Shown: positions 1 through 5,502 of the stretch, one piece after another
Layout of the letters: each line of letters opens with the position of its first letter
Position numbering within the stretch: position 1 is the stretch's first letter
DNA from: JACDAN01 sp046729215
GTDB taxonomy: Bacteria; Actinomycetota; Thermoleophilia; Gaiellales; Gaiellaceae
NCBI GenBank assembly: GCA_046729215.1
Contig: JBKPGE010000228.1
Coordinates: 1 to 16,755, forward strand
DNA: 16,755 nucleotides
Direction of reading: 5' to 3'
Notes under the pieces: generated by a model
Seen by the model: only the letters and a program-made list of their open reading frames with translations
Database searches by the model: none
What the model was told of the DNA's origin: nothing
Position numbers and translations under genes: made by a program

Positions 1-68
1 GGGCGGCGGTCGAACGCCAAGCGCTTCCTCCGCCCGACCTGCTCGAACGGCTTCGCTCGGCCTCCTAG
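1..68 (+). CDS. C-terminal tail of an unidentified protein (partial)
   Basis: Reading from base 3, the plus strand is open to a TAG at 66-68 and gives a plausible hydrophilic C-terminus (AAVERQALPPPDLLERLRSAS). The start lies outside the window, so the function cannot be named. Its stop shares the palindrome CTAG (65-68) with the stop of the convergent gene that follows. The same arrangement occurs at 10384-10387, which supports this being a true gene end. The fragment is very short, so the call rests on frame, composition and this end-to-end arrangement only. Confidence 0.35.
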   Translation, partial: AAVERQALPPPDLLERLRSAS

Positions 69-676
69 AACAGCGTCATCGCCAGGAAGAAGAGGAGCAC
101 GGCCTCGTTGACGATCCAGGAGTTCGCCTTCATCCACTCCCGAATGCTCGGGAGCAGGGTCTCGGCCCGCCCTCCCATGGCGAGGAGCACGATGAACGGC
201 AGTCCCGCGATCAGCACAGTGAGGATGACGAAGCCGAGGCTGTGCCACCACGGCTCGCCTTGGCGTGCGAGGTAGGCCCCGACGGTGGCCACGGCGATCA
301 AGTCGGTTGGCATGAGGAGGTAGAGCAGGAGCCCGATCCTCGCGGCGAAGCGTGCGTCAGCCCGTTGGAGTCTGCCCATCCATTTCGGCGGCTCGTTCTC
401 GTTCCGCTTGACGTAGACGCGGATCACGAGGATGACGAGGAGGCCGATGATGACCCAATCGAGCCAGTCCTTCCCCCCGTCCTGCTTCCCGGCGATTCTG
501 CTGCCGAGCAGGAAGAAGACGGTCACCCCGATCGTCGTCGCGGCGGCGACTCCGGCGAGGAAGGCGAGCGAGTTCCGCTTGGCGTCCTGACTGGTCGCCA
601 GGAAGGTGGCGGTGACGATCTGCGGGCCGGCGCTCATTACGACGGCCATCGGGAGAGCAGTCCAAAATCCCTGCAT
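65..676 (-). CDS. GAP/Sap-like (LysE-fold) integral membrane protein
   Basis: A 203-residue polytopic membrane protein. Hydrophobic segments lie at about residues 3-25, 35-57, 71-86, 113-135, 144-168 and 186-203, with a basic loop around 88-112. The opening MQGFWTALPMAVVMSAGPQ, the Gly/Ala-rich second helix and the LMPTDLIAVATVGAYL stretch resemble the actinobacterial GAP family (related to Sap, sulfolipid-1-addressing protein, and more distantly to LysE-type exporters). Sap-type proteins are thought to help move lipids or small molecules across the membrane; the substrate here is unknown. The start is ATG at 676. No Shine-Dalgarno is evident, and a weak TAGCGA lies 8 bases upstream. The gene faces away from the accessory islet and is probably old chromosomal DNA next to its edge. 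Family call fairly sure; function not. Confidence 0.75.
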   Translation of the reverse strand: MQGFWTALPMAVVMSAGPQIVTATFLATSQDAKRNSLAFLAGVAAATTIGVTVFFLLGSRIAGKQDGGKDWLDWVIIGLLVILVIRVYVKRNENEPPKWMGRLQRADARFAARIGLLLYLLMPTDLIAVATVGAYLARQGEPWWHSLGFVILTVLIAGLPFIVLLAMGGRAETLLPSIREWMKANSWIVNEAVLLFFLAMTLF

Positions 677-880
677 CAGTTAGGTCGCTACGCCACAGCT
701 CGGCGGGGTCGCGCGGCGGGAGATCCTCCTCTTTCGCGGTGTGCGCCAACTCTCAAGCGGCGCAGGACGAACCGCATCATCCGCACGGGGTGATCCACCC
801 GCCGGGACTGGTCGTTGAGGACCTGGCCTGATCGGCCACTGGCGCCGGGGCTACGCAGTCATGGTGATGTTGGTCGCCAT

Positions 881-1207
881 TTACGCTCTCCGCTGCTCGT
901 TGTAGATAGCGACCTTCTCGGGATTCTCGGAGCGCCACCGCCTTGTCGCTTCGGCGTGACAGTACTTGCACCACGAACTAAGACCGTCGCGCATTCGAGT
1001 GCGCTTCGGGAACTCAGAGCCCTTGCGAAGCTGGTTACAGCGGACGCAGCGCTTCGTTTTGTCCGGCCGCGTCACGTCGTATCTTTCGCGCGTTGTAGCG
1101 ATGGGGTCTCCACGGCGCGGTTTCACGATGGTGACCACCCCCTCCCTGGCGGCTCGGAGGCGCTTAGAACGCGAATGGTGGCGTCTATGGACCATTGTGG
1201 AGTTCAT
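881..1207 (-). CDS. Phage-type zinc-ribbon protein, nuclease domain apparently missing
   Basis: A basic protein of 108 residues. CVRC (C54, C57) and CKYC (C80, C83) form a four-cysteine zinc site, followed by RRWRSENPEKVAIYNEQRR. This CxxC...GLxxxCKxC...W...NPEK pattern is the zinc module that commonly precedes an HNH or endonuclease VII-like domain in phage proteins. Here the protein stops right after the module, so no catalytic part is visible. Its ATG overlaps the TGA of the HNH gene upstream (ATGA at 1204-1207), so the two are probably translated together. The first 40 residues are Arg-rich and without recognisable features. It is the last gene of the minus-strand islet operon. It may be a C-terminally truncated nuclease or a stand-alone DNA-binding partner of the HNH protein. 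Confidence 0.6.
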   Translation of the reverse strand: MNSTMVHRRHHSRSKRLRAAREGVVTIVKPRRGDPIATTRERYDVTRPDKTKRCVRCNQLRKGSEFPKRTRMRDGLSSWCKYCHAEATRRWRSENPEKVAIYNEQRRA

Positions 1208-1572
1208 CCAACAGTTGGCGCATCGTCTCTATCTGGCATATGGATGAAGCCATGAGGATTACGACCGAGCTTTGCGTCTTTGCTCCGATTGCAAGCTGCG
1301 TGAACGATGCGATCACCAGCGCTTGCTCTATTCAGTGCGAGTGGTGTTGAGTGATCGAGGTCTAGCGCTTGGCCACTAACCATGAGAGCACCACACAGCG
1401 GACACGGCGTACCGATTGCGTATCGCAATAGCGCTTGCCGTCGCTGTCTGTGCGTTCTTCCGTAACCACGACGATGGGCCGAGCCACGACGCCTGTCCCT
1501 ATCCCGCTTGCACGTGGGGCAGCGCTGCCCTTGGTAATGCCCGTGCGATACGCAGAACTTGAAGGTGGCCAC
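1204..1572 (-). CDS. HNH endonuclease (phage type)
   Basis: A protein of 122 residues with the full layout of small phage HNH endonucleases. There is an N-terminal Cys cluster (C7, C18, C21), the basic linker RGSAHRRGYGRTHRQRR, the zinc pair C57/C60 (CPLC), the catalytic D73-H74 (LDLDHSTPL), and H91-x2-C94-N95 with K98 (HAACNRSK). The family makes metal-dependent DNA cuts; in phages such genes often sit beside packaging genes, while others are homing nucleases. The start is GTG at 1572, which overlaps the TAG of the preceding 42-residue ORF (TAGTG, 1570-1574); its stop overlaps the next gene (ATGA). All visible active-site residues are present, so it is probably functional. Its target is unknown. 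Confidence 0.85.
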   Translation of the reverse strand: MATFKFCVSHGHYQGQRCPTCKRDRDRRRGSAHRRGYGRTHRQRRQALLRYAIGTPCPLCGALMVSGQALDLDHSTPLALNRASAGDRIVHAACNRSKDAKLGRNPHGFIHMPDRDDAPTVG

Positions 1573-1700
1573 TACTTCGCCCTGTCTAGTTGCTTCTTGC
1601 TAGCCGCCAGTGCTGCGGCCACGCTCGACGCCGGCGGGTTATCAACGACCTTCGGCTTTGGCTGTAGTGGGCTTGACGGATACGTCTTACTCGCTGCCAT
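1572..1700 (-). CDS. Small ORF of 42 residues, unknown function
   Basis: ATG at 1700 to TAG at 1572-1574 encodes a 42-residue Ala/Lys/Pro-rich peptide (begins MAASKTYPSSPLQPKPK, ends SKKQLDRAK). It is preceded at 6 bases by the strongest ribosome-binding site in the window (GAGGAGGGGG at 1707-1716, minus strand), and its stop overlaps the GTG start of the HNH gene. These two facts are the case for it being real. It also overlaps the last 14 bases of the broken gene upstream. I recognise no domain. The composition suggests a disordered, basic peptide; it could simply serve to couple translation into the HNH gene. Confidence 0.6.
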   Translation of the reverse strand: MAASKTYPSSPLQPKPKVVDNPPASSVAAALAASKKQLDRAK

Positions 1701-1896
1701 TGTTCACCCCCTCCTCATCGGGACGAGGGCCAAGCAGACGCCAGTAACTCGGATATCGCCGCACGTCGGGACGATCGGCCCTGCGAAATTTCCCTCGGGA
1801 GATTCGTCAACCGATGACGGGCCCGAACGCCTCTGTGCATACGACCCATTGAGCTTCGACTTCCGGCTCAACCTTCTTTGTGCGTAGACGCGGCAT
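1687..1896 (-). pseudogene. Phage-type small gene with an in-frame TGA
   Basis: ATG at 1896 overlaps the stop of the JAMM gene (TGATG). The frame gives 29 residues (starts MPRLRTKKVEPEVEAQ, ends EAFGPVIG), then TGA at 1807-1809, then 39 more in the same frame to TAA at 1687-1689. The second part reads RISRGKFRRADRPDVRRYPSYW followed by RLLGPRPDEEG. Joined, the two halves fit a pattern I know from small phage proteins: a phenylalanine strand, then RG, RxxDxP, V and PxYW. The likely original codon is CGA (Arg), changed by C to T. Options are a nonsense-broken gene, readthrough or recoding of the TGA, or two short peptides with internal restart (a GTG lies in frame before RRYPSYW). Family function unknown. 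Confidence 0.55.
1707..1716 (-). promoter_or_regulatory. Strong Shine-Dalgarno of the 42-residue ORF
   Basis: GAGGAGGGGG on the minus strand lies 6 bases before the ATG at 1700. It is much stronger than anything before the chromosomal genes nearby, several of which seem to be leaderless. It sits inside the end of the upstream reading frame, so ribosomes from that frame would pass over it. Confidence 0.6.
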
Positions 1897-2588
1897 CAGC
1901 GCTGCCTGATTGCAACTGGACGACAGACAGGACGACGGCCGTAGCCCTCGCGCTGCACGATGTACGCGTGAAGCGCAGGCCGTGCCCAAGATCGCTCGTC
2001 GTAAGCCGAGCGCAGCGTGTAGATCAGGCCGACATGTGGGACTGCCGAGCTACTGCCATGGCGCTCGGCGTAGTCGCGCATCATCAGCCAGGCCGACAAG
2101 TCAGCGTCACTTGGCCGGCCATCGGTCGAATCAGGATGTGTATGGAAGGATCCAAGCAGCCCTTCTTCGCGACCTTCGAGCGCGATTGCACGAGCGGTGG
2201 CATACCAAGCCTCGACGTCCATGAGCATCCCGGAGTCGGTACGTACCGCGTTCCAGGTGCGAGTTGCGCCACTGAGCGTGATGCGCCGATCCCAAGACCG
2301 GACCCCGGGGCCATAGAGGAAGCCGCCGCACTCGCGGTTGTCGCGGTGGGTCAGCGCGTAGATGTCGTCGGAGATCCGGCTACTGGCCGAGCGCCCGAGC
2401 ACAACTTCGAGCTTCGAGGGTTCGGACAGCAGTTCTGGAATCTCGCCCTGCGATGACCTGCGTTGCGCTGAGGCGTTCACGGCACCGCGTGCGTTGTCGT
2501 CCTCGATGCGCTGGCGGTTTGCGTTCTTCCAGTCGAGCCCGGCAACGCCGCCACCACGAATCAGATCCCCTTGCGGCCGATATCTCAT
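1896..2588 (-). CDS. JAMM/Mov34 (MPN) metallopeptidase-like protein
   Basis: A protein of 230 residues. The JAB/MPN core runs from about residue 68 to 212: E86 in NRECGGFLYG is the expected catalytic Glu, and GSFHTHPDSTDGRPSDADLSAW supplies H149, H151, S160 and D163 for zinc binding and catalysis. The family cleaves isopeptide or peptide bonds (deubiquitinase-like, cysteine biosynthesis, or phage-related processing). Here the spacing between the second His and the Ser is eight residues instead of the usual seven. The first 65 residues are polar and unassigned. Its ATG overlaps the TGA of the ribbon-helix-helix gene (ATGA, 2585-2588), and its own TGA overlaps the next ATG, so it sits inside a coupled operon. 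The substrate cannot be told: no ubiquitin-like or E1-like partner is visible. Confidence 0.8.
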   Translation of the reverse strand: MRYRPQGDLIRGGGVAGLDWKNANRQRIEDDNARGAVNASAQRRSSQGEIPELLSEPSKLEVVLGRSASSRISDDIYALTHRDNRECGGFLYGPGVRSWDRRITLSGATRTWNAVRTDSGMLMDVEAWYATARAIALEGREEGLLGSFHTHPDSTDGRPSDADLSAWLMMRDYAERHGSSSAVPHVGLIYTLRSAYDERSWARPALHAYIVQREGYGRRPVCRPVAIRQR

Positions 2589-2839
2589 AGCGCATCCCTC
2601 GCGCTCACCGGCCGGGCTCGACTGCCCAAGCCCTCAGGGTCCCGGTCGGCAGCAGCGGAGACCGGGCGAGCGAGAGGAGACAACCCACCCGTGTCTTGGG
2701 CAACGATCAAATGGAGCCGGATCGCAGACCTGAGTTCCGCGCTAACGCTGCGATCATGGCGACGGGCAAGGCGCGACAATTCGTCTCGCAACTGCGTCGG
2801 CACCTGTGCGCTCAGCATTGTGTTTTCTGAATTGCTCAT
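2585..2839 (-). CDS. Ribbon-helix-helix (Arc/MetJ-type) DNA-binding protein
   Basis: A protein of 84 residues. The short strand MLSAQVPTQL (about residues 8-17) and the two helices LRDELSRLARRHDRS and SAELRSAIRLHL match the Arc-type ribbon-helix-helix fold, which dimerises and reads operators through the paired strands. The last 35 residues are Arg/Pro/Ala-rich and probably flexible. It is the first gene of the minus-strand islet operon and overlaps the JAMM gene by ATGA. One arm of a 21-bp inverted repeat begins 13 bases before its ATG (2852-2872), a fitting place for autoregulation. The role as islet repressor is inference. No toxin gene of the usual antitoxin pairing is evident beside it. 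Confidence 0.75.
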   Translation of the reverse strand: MSNSENTMLSAQVPTQLRDELSRLARRHDRSVSAELRSAIRLHLIVAQDTGGLSPLARPVSAAADRDPEGLGSRARPVSARDAL

Positions 2840-2851
2840 AACGGTTCCCGC

Positions 2852-2872
2852 TTAGATTTTCGGTCAGACCTC
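2852..2872 (+). repeat. Left arm of 21-bp inverted repeat
   Basis: The arm begins TTAGATTTTCGGTCAGACC and matches the reverse complement of 3279-3299 at 20 of 21 positions. It lies just upstream of the ribbon-helix-helix gene, in outward orientation. Candidate operator, recombination site or terminal repeat of a small element. I see no obvious target-site duplication outside it. Confidence 0.75.
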
Positions 2873-3069
2873 CGACTACGCGGCTAACTTTTGGCTCCGA
2901 AAGTGGCGGCACCAATTCACGTGCGGGCCGAGGCAGCGCTGGGGCTTTTGAAGCAAGATCCCAGCCTCGACTGCTCACTCCTTCTCTCTTACGTCGTCTG
3001 GCCGTCGCAACGACTTGCCGAGGCACGCTGGAACAAACGCCGGCCCTGGACCGCGCCGAGCTTGAGCGC

Positions 3070-3192
3070 ATGCAGGAGCTTGCAGCGCAGGGATTCTCGC
3101 ACCGAAAGATCGCCGGGGAGATCGGGCGGCCAAGGGCAACGGTGACGCTCGCGCTCGCCCGCTCTAGTCGCCCGGGCAGCTCTCCTAGCTAA
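3070..3192 (+). CDS. Helix-turn-helix fragment or very small HTH protein
   Basis: The frame ending at TAA 3190-3192 encodes LDRAELERMQELAAQGF then SHRKIAGEIGRPRATVTLAL, a clear helix-turn-helix of the kind at the C-terminus of serine recombinases or near the start of IS30-type transposases. The only standard start in this frame is ATG at 3070, giving 40 residues. The HTH similarity begins about eight codons earlier, and the frame stays open back to 2842 without a start codon. That favours a decayed remnant of a larger recombinase or transposase, although a tiny regulator cannot be excluded. It lies inside the inverted repeat and runs opposite to the islet operon. Confidence 0.35.
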   Translation: MQELAAQGFSHRKIAGEIGRPRATVTLALARSSRPGSSPS

Positions 3193-3278
3193 GGCAAACT
3201 CGGGCGTATTGCCACTGCAACGTCCGGCTCGCTTAATCAACGCTCAATACAAAGCGGTTCCAAAAAGCCAGAAGCGGC

Positions 3279-3299
3279 GAGGCCTGACCGAAAATCTAA
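3279..3299 (-). repeat. Right arm of 21-bp inverted repeat
   Basis: On the plus strand this arm reads GAGGCCTGACCGAAAATCTA plus A. It mirrors 2852-2872 with a single mismatch (C for T at the fifth base of the outward-reading arm). The two arms bound a 406-bp core, and both read outward from it in the same sense. Confidence 0.75.
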
Positions 3300-3382
3300 A
3301 CATGCCAACTTCAATGAAGGAAGAGGCCGCCCTACTCACACCGCCCGACGGCGTTTCTAGCGTCTGCCCGGTCCTACGCTCC

Positions 3383-3388
3383 TAGAGT
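3383..3388 (+). promoter_or_regulatory. -10 box TAGAGT of ftcD
   Basis: TAGAGT ends 6 bases before the GTG start at 3395. Transcription beginning about 7 bases after the box would start at the start codon, giving a leaderless mRNA. No good -35 box is seen. Confidence 0.5.
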
Positions 3389-3394
3389 ACGGCC

Positions 3395-4276
3395 GTGCTC
3401 CCGCTCGAGGCCGTGCCGAACTTCTCGGAGGGGCAGGACCAGGCGACGATCGACGCCATCGCGGAGGCGTTACGGCGGCACGCGCGTCTGCTCGACGTAC
3501 ACAGCGACGCGGATCACAACCGTTCCGTCTTCACGCTCGTCGGCGACGACGCTTCGCTGGTGGACGCGCTGGTCGCAGGCGTTGCCTGTGCACGCGATCG
3601 AATCGATCTCAGTCGCCATGAAGGTGCACATCCTCGGATCGGGGCGGCGGACGTGGTGCCTATCGTCCCGCTCGTCCCGGACGACATGGCGCGGGCGCGG
3701 GCCGCCGCATCCGAGGTGGCTCGTCGCATCGGCAACGAGCTCGGCTTGCCCGTGTTCCTCTACGGGGAGCTCGCTCCGGGGCGAGGACCCGCGTTCTTCC
3801 GCCGCGGCGGTAACGCGGAGCTCGCGCGTCGGCTCGCGGAGGCCGAGCTGACCGCAGACTTCGGCCCGTCGGAGCTCCATCCGAGCGCCGGCGGCGTCAT
3901 CGTCGGAGCCCGCGGGCCATTGATCGCGTTCAATGTCGATCTGCGCGGCGGATCGCTCGATGATGCGCGCGCGATTGCCTCGGTCATCCGCGAGCGAGAC
4001 GGCGGCTTCCCGGGCGTGCGAGCGCTCGGTCTCCAACTGCCCGGGACGGGCCGTGTCCAGGTGAGCATGAACATCGAGGACTGGGAGGCGGCTGCGCTGC
4101 ACGACATCCTCGCCCGTATCGAGGGCGAAGCCGAGGCGCGGGGGGTCGAAATCGCCGGCTCCGAGCTCGTGGGGCTCATGCCCGCCGGTGCAGCGGCTGC
4201 GGCTGCAGGAGCGCTGCTCAAGATCGACGGCTTCGACGCTACGCGACTGCTCGAGCTTCGGCTGCTCGGCGAGTAG
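3395..4276 (+). CDS. ftcD: Glutamate formimidoyltransferase
   Basis: A protein of 293 residues, about the length of a stand-alone formiminotransferase domain without the cyclodeaminase part. It moves the formimino group from N-formimino-L-glutamate to tetrahydrofolate, yielding glutamate and 5-formimino-THF, the last step of the folate route of histidine breakdown. Family marks are the opening VPNFSEG (residues 7-13), DVHSDADHNRSVFT (34-47), and GAHPRIGAADVVPIVPL, in which H79 matches the catalytic His of the mammalian enzyme. The start is GTG at 3395, with a TAGAGT box 6 bases ahead and no Shine-Dalgarno. It ends convergently with the MFS gene, overlapping it by 38 bases. The cyclodeaminase that would finish the route (fchA type) is not in the window. 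The neighbouring hutHUI genes support the call. Confidence 0.92.
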   Translation: MLPLEAVPNFSEGQDQATIDAIAEALRRHARLLDVHSDADHNRSVFTLVGDDASLVDALVAGVACARDRIDLSRHEGAHPRIGAADVVPIVPLVPDDMARARAAASEVARRIGNELGLPVFLYGELAPGRGPAFFRRGGNAELARRLAEAELTADFGPSELHPSAGGVIVGARGPLIAFNVDLRGGSLDDARAIASVIRERDGGFPGVRALGLQLPGTGRVQVSMNIEDWEAAALHDILARIEGEAEARGVEIAGSELVGLMPAGAAAAAAGALLKIDGFDATRLLELRLLGE

Positions 4277-5462
4277 CGAAAGCCAGGCCGGCAAGAGCGG
4301 TGGCCGGAATGGCGAGCGCGGCCGCTGCGAAGACGACGCTCGTGTCGGCCACCGCGAAGAGCGGTGCGACGAGGAGCAGCCCCGTCGCGTGTGCTCCGCG
4401 ATGGACGAGCGCGATCAGTCCCATCACTCGTCCGAGGAACCTGTCGGGCACCTCCTCTTGCGCGGCCGAGTTGACGAGCACCCAGGCGGCACCCTGTCCG
4501 AAGCCGACCAAAGCGCCGGCGGCCAGGGCGATCCCGACGGAACCCGCAACCGCAAAGAGGGCGTAGCCGGGGAGATAGGCGGACCACGCGACGATCGACC
4601 CGACGGCCTTCCGGCGAACGGTGACGCGGACGAGGACTGCGCCCGCGGCGATCGATCCGAACGCATACGCCGCGGCAATGAGGGAGAATGTGGCGGCTCC
4701 ATGTCCTAAGCCGCTCCGTACGAGCTCCGGGACGCCCACGATCCAGGTTCCGGAAGAGATGGTCACCGCGATCGCAAGCACGGCGACCGCGGCTGCGAGA
4801 TCCGGAAGCGGCCGAAGCGCTGCGAGCCCTTCCCCGATGCGAGGCGGGGTCAAGTGCTCGGCGCTGCGCCGCACGTGCACTCCCGTGAGGAGTGCGGCAG
4901 AGATGAAGAACGAGGCGGCGTTGATGGCGAAGAACGCCGACAGCGGCAAGACGGCGAGCAGCAGCGCCGCAAGCGCCCACCCGAGGACAGACAGGGAGTC
5001 CGCCGTGGCGCGAACGAGACCGTTTGCCTGCTGGACGTTCGCGCGCTCGACCAGCGCCGGAAGAATCGCGCCGTAGGCTGGAGCGAAGTAACTCGTTGCC
5101 GCGGTGAGGACGAAAGCGGCCGCGACGAGCGCGAGGAGCGGCAGCTCGCCGGCGAGGCCGGCGATCGCGATCGGGATCAGGACCGCGGCGCGAACGAGAT
5201 CGGCTGCGATCATCGTCCGCCTGCGGTCGAACCGATCGGCGATGACGCCGCCGTGGAGACCGAACAGGAGTGCGGGCACGCTGTCGGCGAGCCGGACCGC
5301 GATCACTCCCAGGGGCCCGCCGGCCTCGAGCGCGAACCACATCAACGCGATGTACTGGAACGCGTCTCCGAGCTCGCCTACGGCGACTGCGAGATAGACA
5401 CGGCGGAAGTCCCGCCGACGCAGGAGCGCGGCGGCCCGCTCTGGCTCTGGGGGCACGGCCAC
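4239..5462 (-). CDS. Major facilitator superfamily exporter
   Basis: A membrane protein of 407 residues from the GTG at 5462, with about 12 transmembrane segments in two halves. The loop GGVIADRFDRRRTM is MFS motif A between helices 2 and 3, and the second half repeats the pattern (RFLGRVMGLIAL). It resembles the MFS_3/EntS-like efflux branch; the substrate is unknown. The open frame extends to 5549, but that would run into hutH. GTG 5462 is preceded at 6 bases by CAGACT (minus strand), so I prefer it; GTG 5456 is also possible. It is divergent from hutH and convergent with ftcD, splitting the histidine genes. It could export a pathway-related compound or be a bystander. Confidence 0.82.
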   Translation of the reverse strand: MAVPPEPERAAALLRRRDFRRVYLAVAVGELGDAFQYIALMWFALEAGGPLGVIAVRLADSVPALLFGLHGGVIADRFDRRRTMIAADLVRAAVLIPIAIAGLAGELPLLALVAAAFVLTAATSYFAPAYGAILPALVERANVQQANGLVRATADSLSVLGWALAALLLAVLPLSAFFAINAASFFISAALLTGVHVRRSAEHLTPPRIGEGLAALRPLPDLAAAVAVLAIAVTISSGTWIVGVPELVRSGLGHGAATFSLIAAAYAFGSIAAGAVLVRVTVRRKAVGSIVAWSAYLPGYALFAVAGSVGIALAAGALVGFGQGAAWVLVNSAAQEEVPDRFLGRVMGLIALVHRGAHATGLLLVAPLFAVADTSVVFAAAALAIPATALAGLAFATRRAAEARAVA

Positions 5463-5468
5463 GAGGTC

Positions 5469-5474
5469 AGTCTG
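5469..5474 (-). promoter_or_regulatory. -10-like box CAGACT of the MFS gene
   Basis: CAGACT on the minus strand ends 6 bases before GTG 5462. It lies 15 bases from the opposing hutH box, so the two promoters overlap. Confidence 0.4.
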
Positions 5475-5489
5475 CCGGGCGGCCGGAGC

Positions 5490-5495
5490 TAGACT
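5490..5495 (+). promoter_or_regulatory. -10 box TAGACT of hutHUI
   Basis: TAGACT lies 7 bases before the ATG at 5503, placing the transcript start at or next to the start codon. This supports ATG 5503 over the adjacent TTG at 5500. No regulator binding site such as a known HutC operator is recognised. Confidence 0.5.
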
Positions 5496-5502
5496 GCTCT
5501 TG

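Larger units (their letters stand above)
2840..3394. other. AT-richer stretch without a complete recognisable gene
   Basis: These 555 bases hold a near-perfect inverted repeat (2852-2872 and 3279-3299), a helix-turn-helix-coding fragment on the plus strand ending at 3192, and a promoter-like box before ftcD (3383-3388). Several short open frames cross it in other phases, for example plus-strand 3146-3385, open from a TGA at 3143 to a TAG at 3383, with ATG codons at 3302 and 3314. None shows a recognisable domain. Bases 3193-3320 are the most AT-rich of the window, unlike the flanking catabolic genes, which points to acquired DNA. Confidence 0.6.

Noticed and set aside
357..749. Frame beginning MAHTAKEEDLPPRDPAELW before the GAP-family gene
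   Set aside because: The first 25 residues look natural, but it needs a TTG start and then runs as a shadow of the membrane protein gene.
825..840. Short hairpin TGGCC-TGATC-GGCCA as a terminator of the islet operon
   Set aside because: Only 5 bp, with no T-run on either strand.
1715..1810. 31-codon TTG ORF overlapping the in-frame TGA of the broken gene
   Set aside because: Different frame, rare start and Ser/Ala/Arg-rich content; the in-frame continuation is much more protein-like.
1435..2456. Plus-strand open frames opposite the islet genes
   Set aside because: No motifs and no start signals; the minus-strand genes have clear domains and stop-start overlaps.
677..3394. Direct repeats flanking the islet as attachment sites
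   Set aside because: The best shared word between the two edges was about 10 bases (GGCCTGA(T/C)CG) with a mismatch, not enough for an att pair.
3760..5340. Long minus-strand open frame (526 codons) across ftcD and the MFS gene
   Set aside because: Arg/Pro-rich low-complexity translation typical of a shadow frame in high-GC DNA; ftcD and the MFS protein explain both parts.
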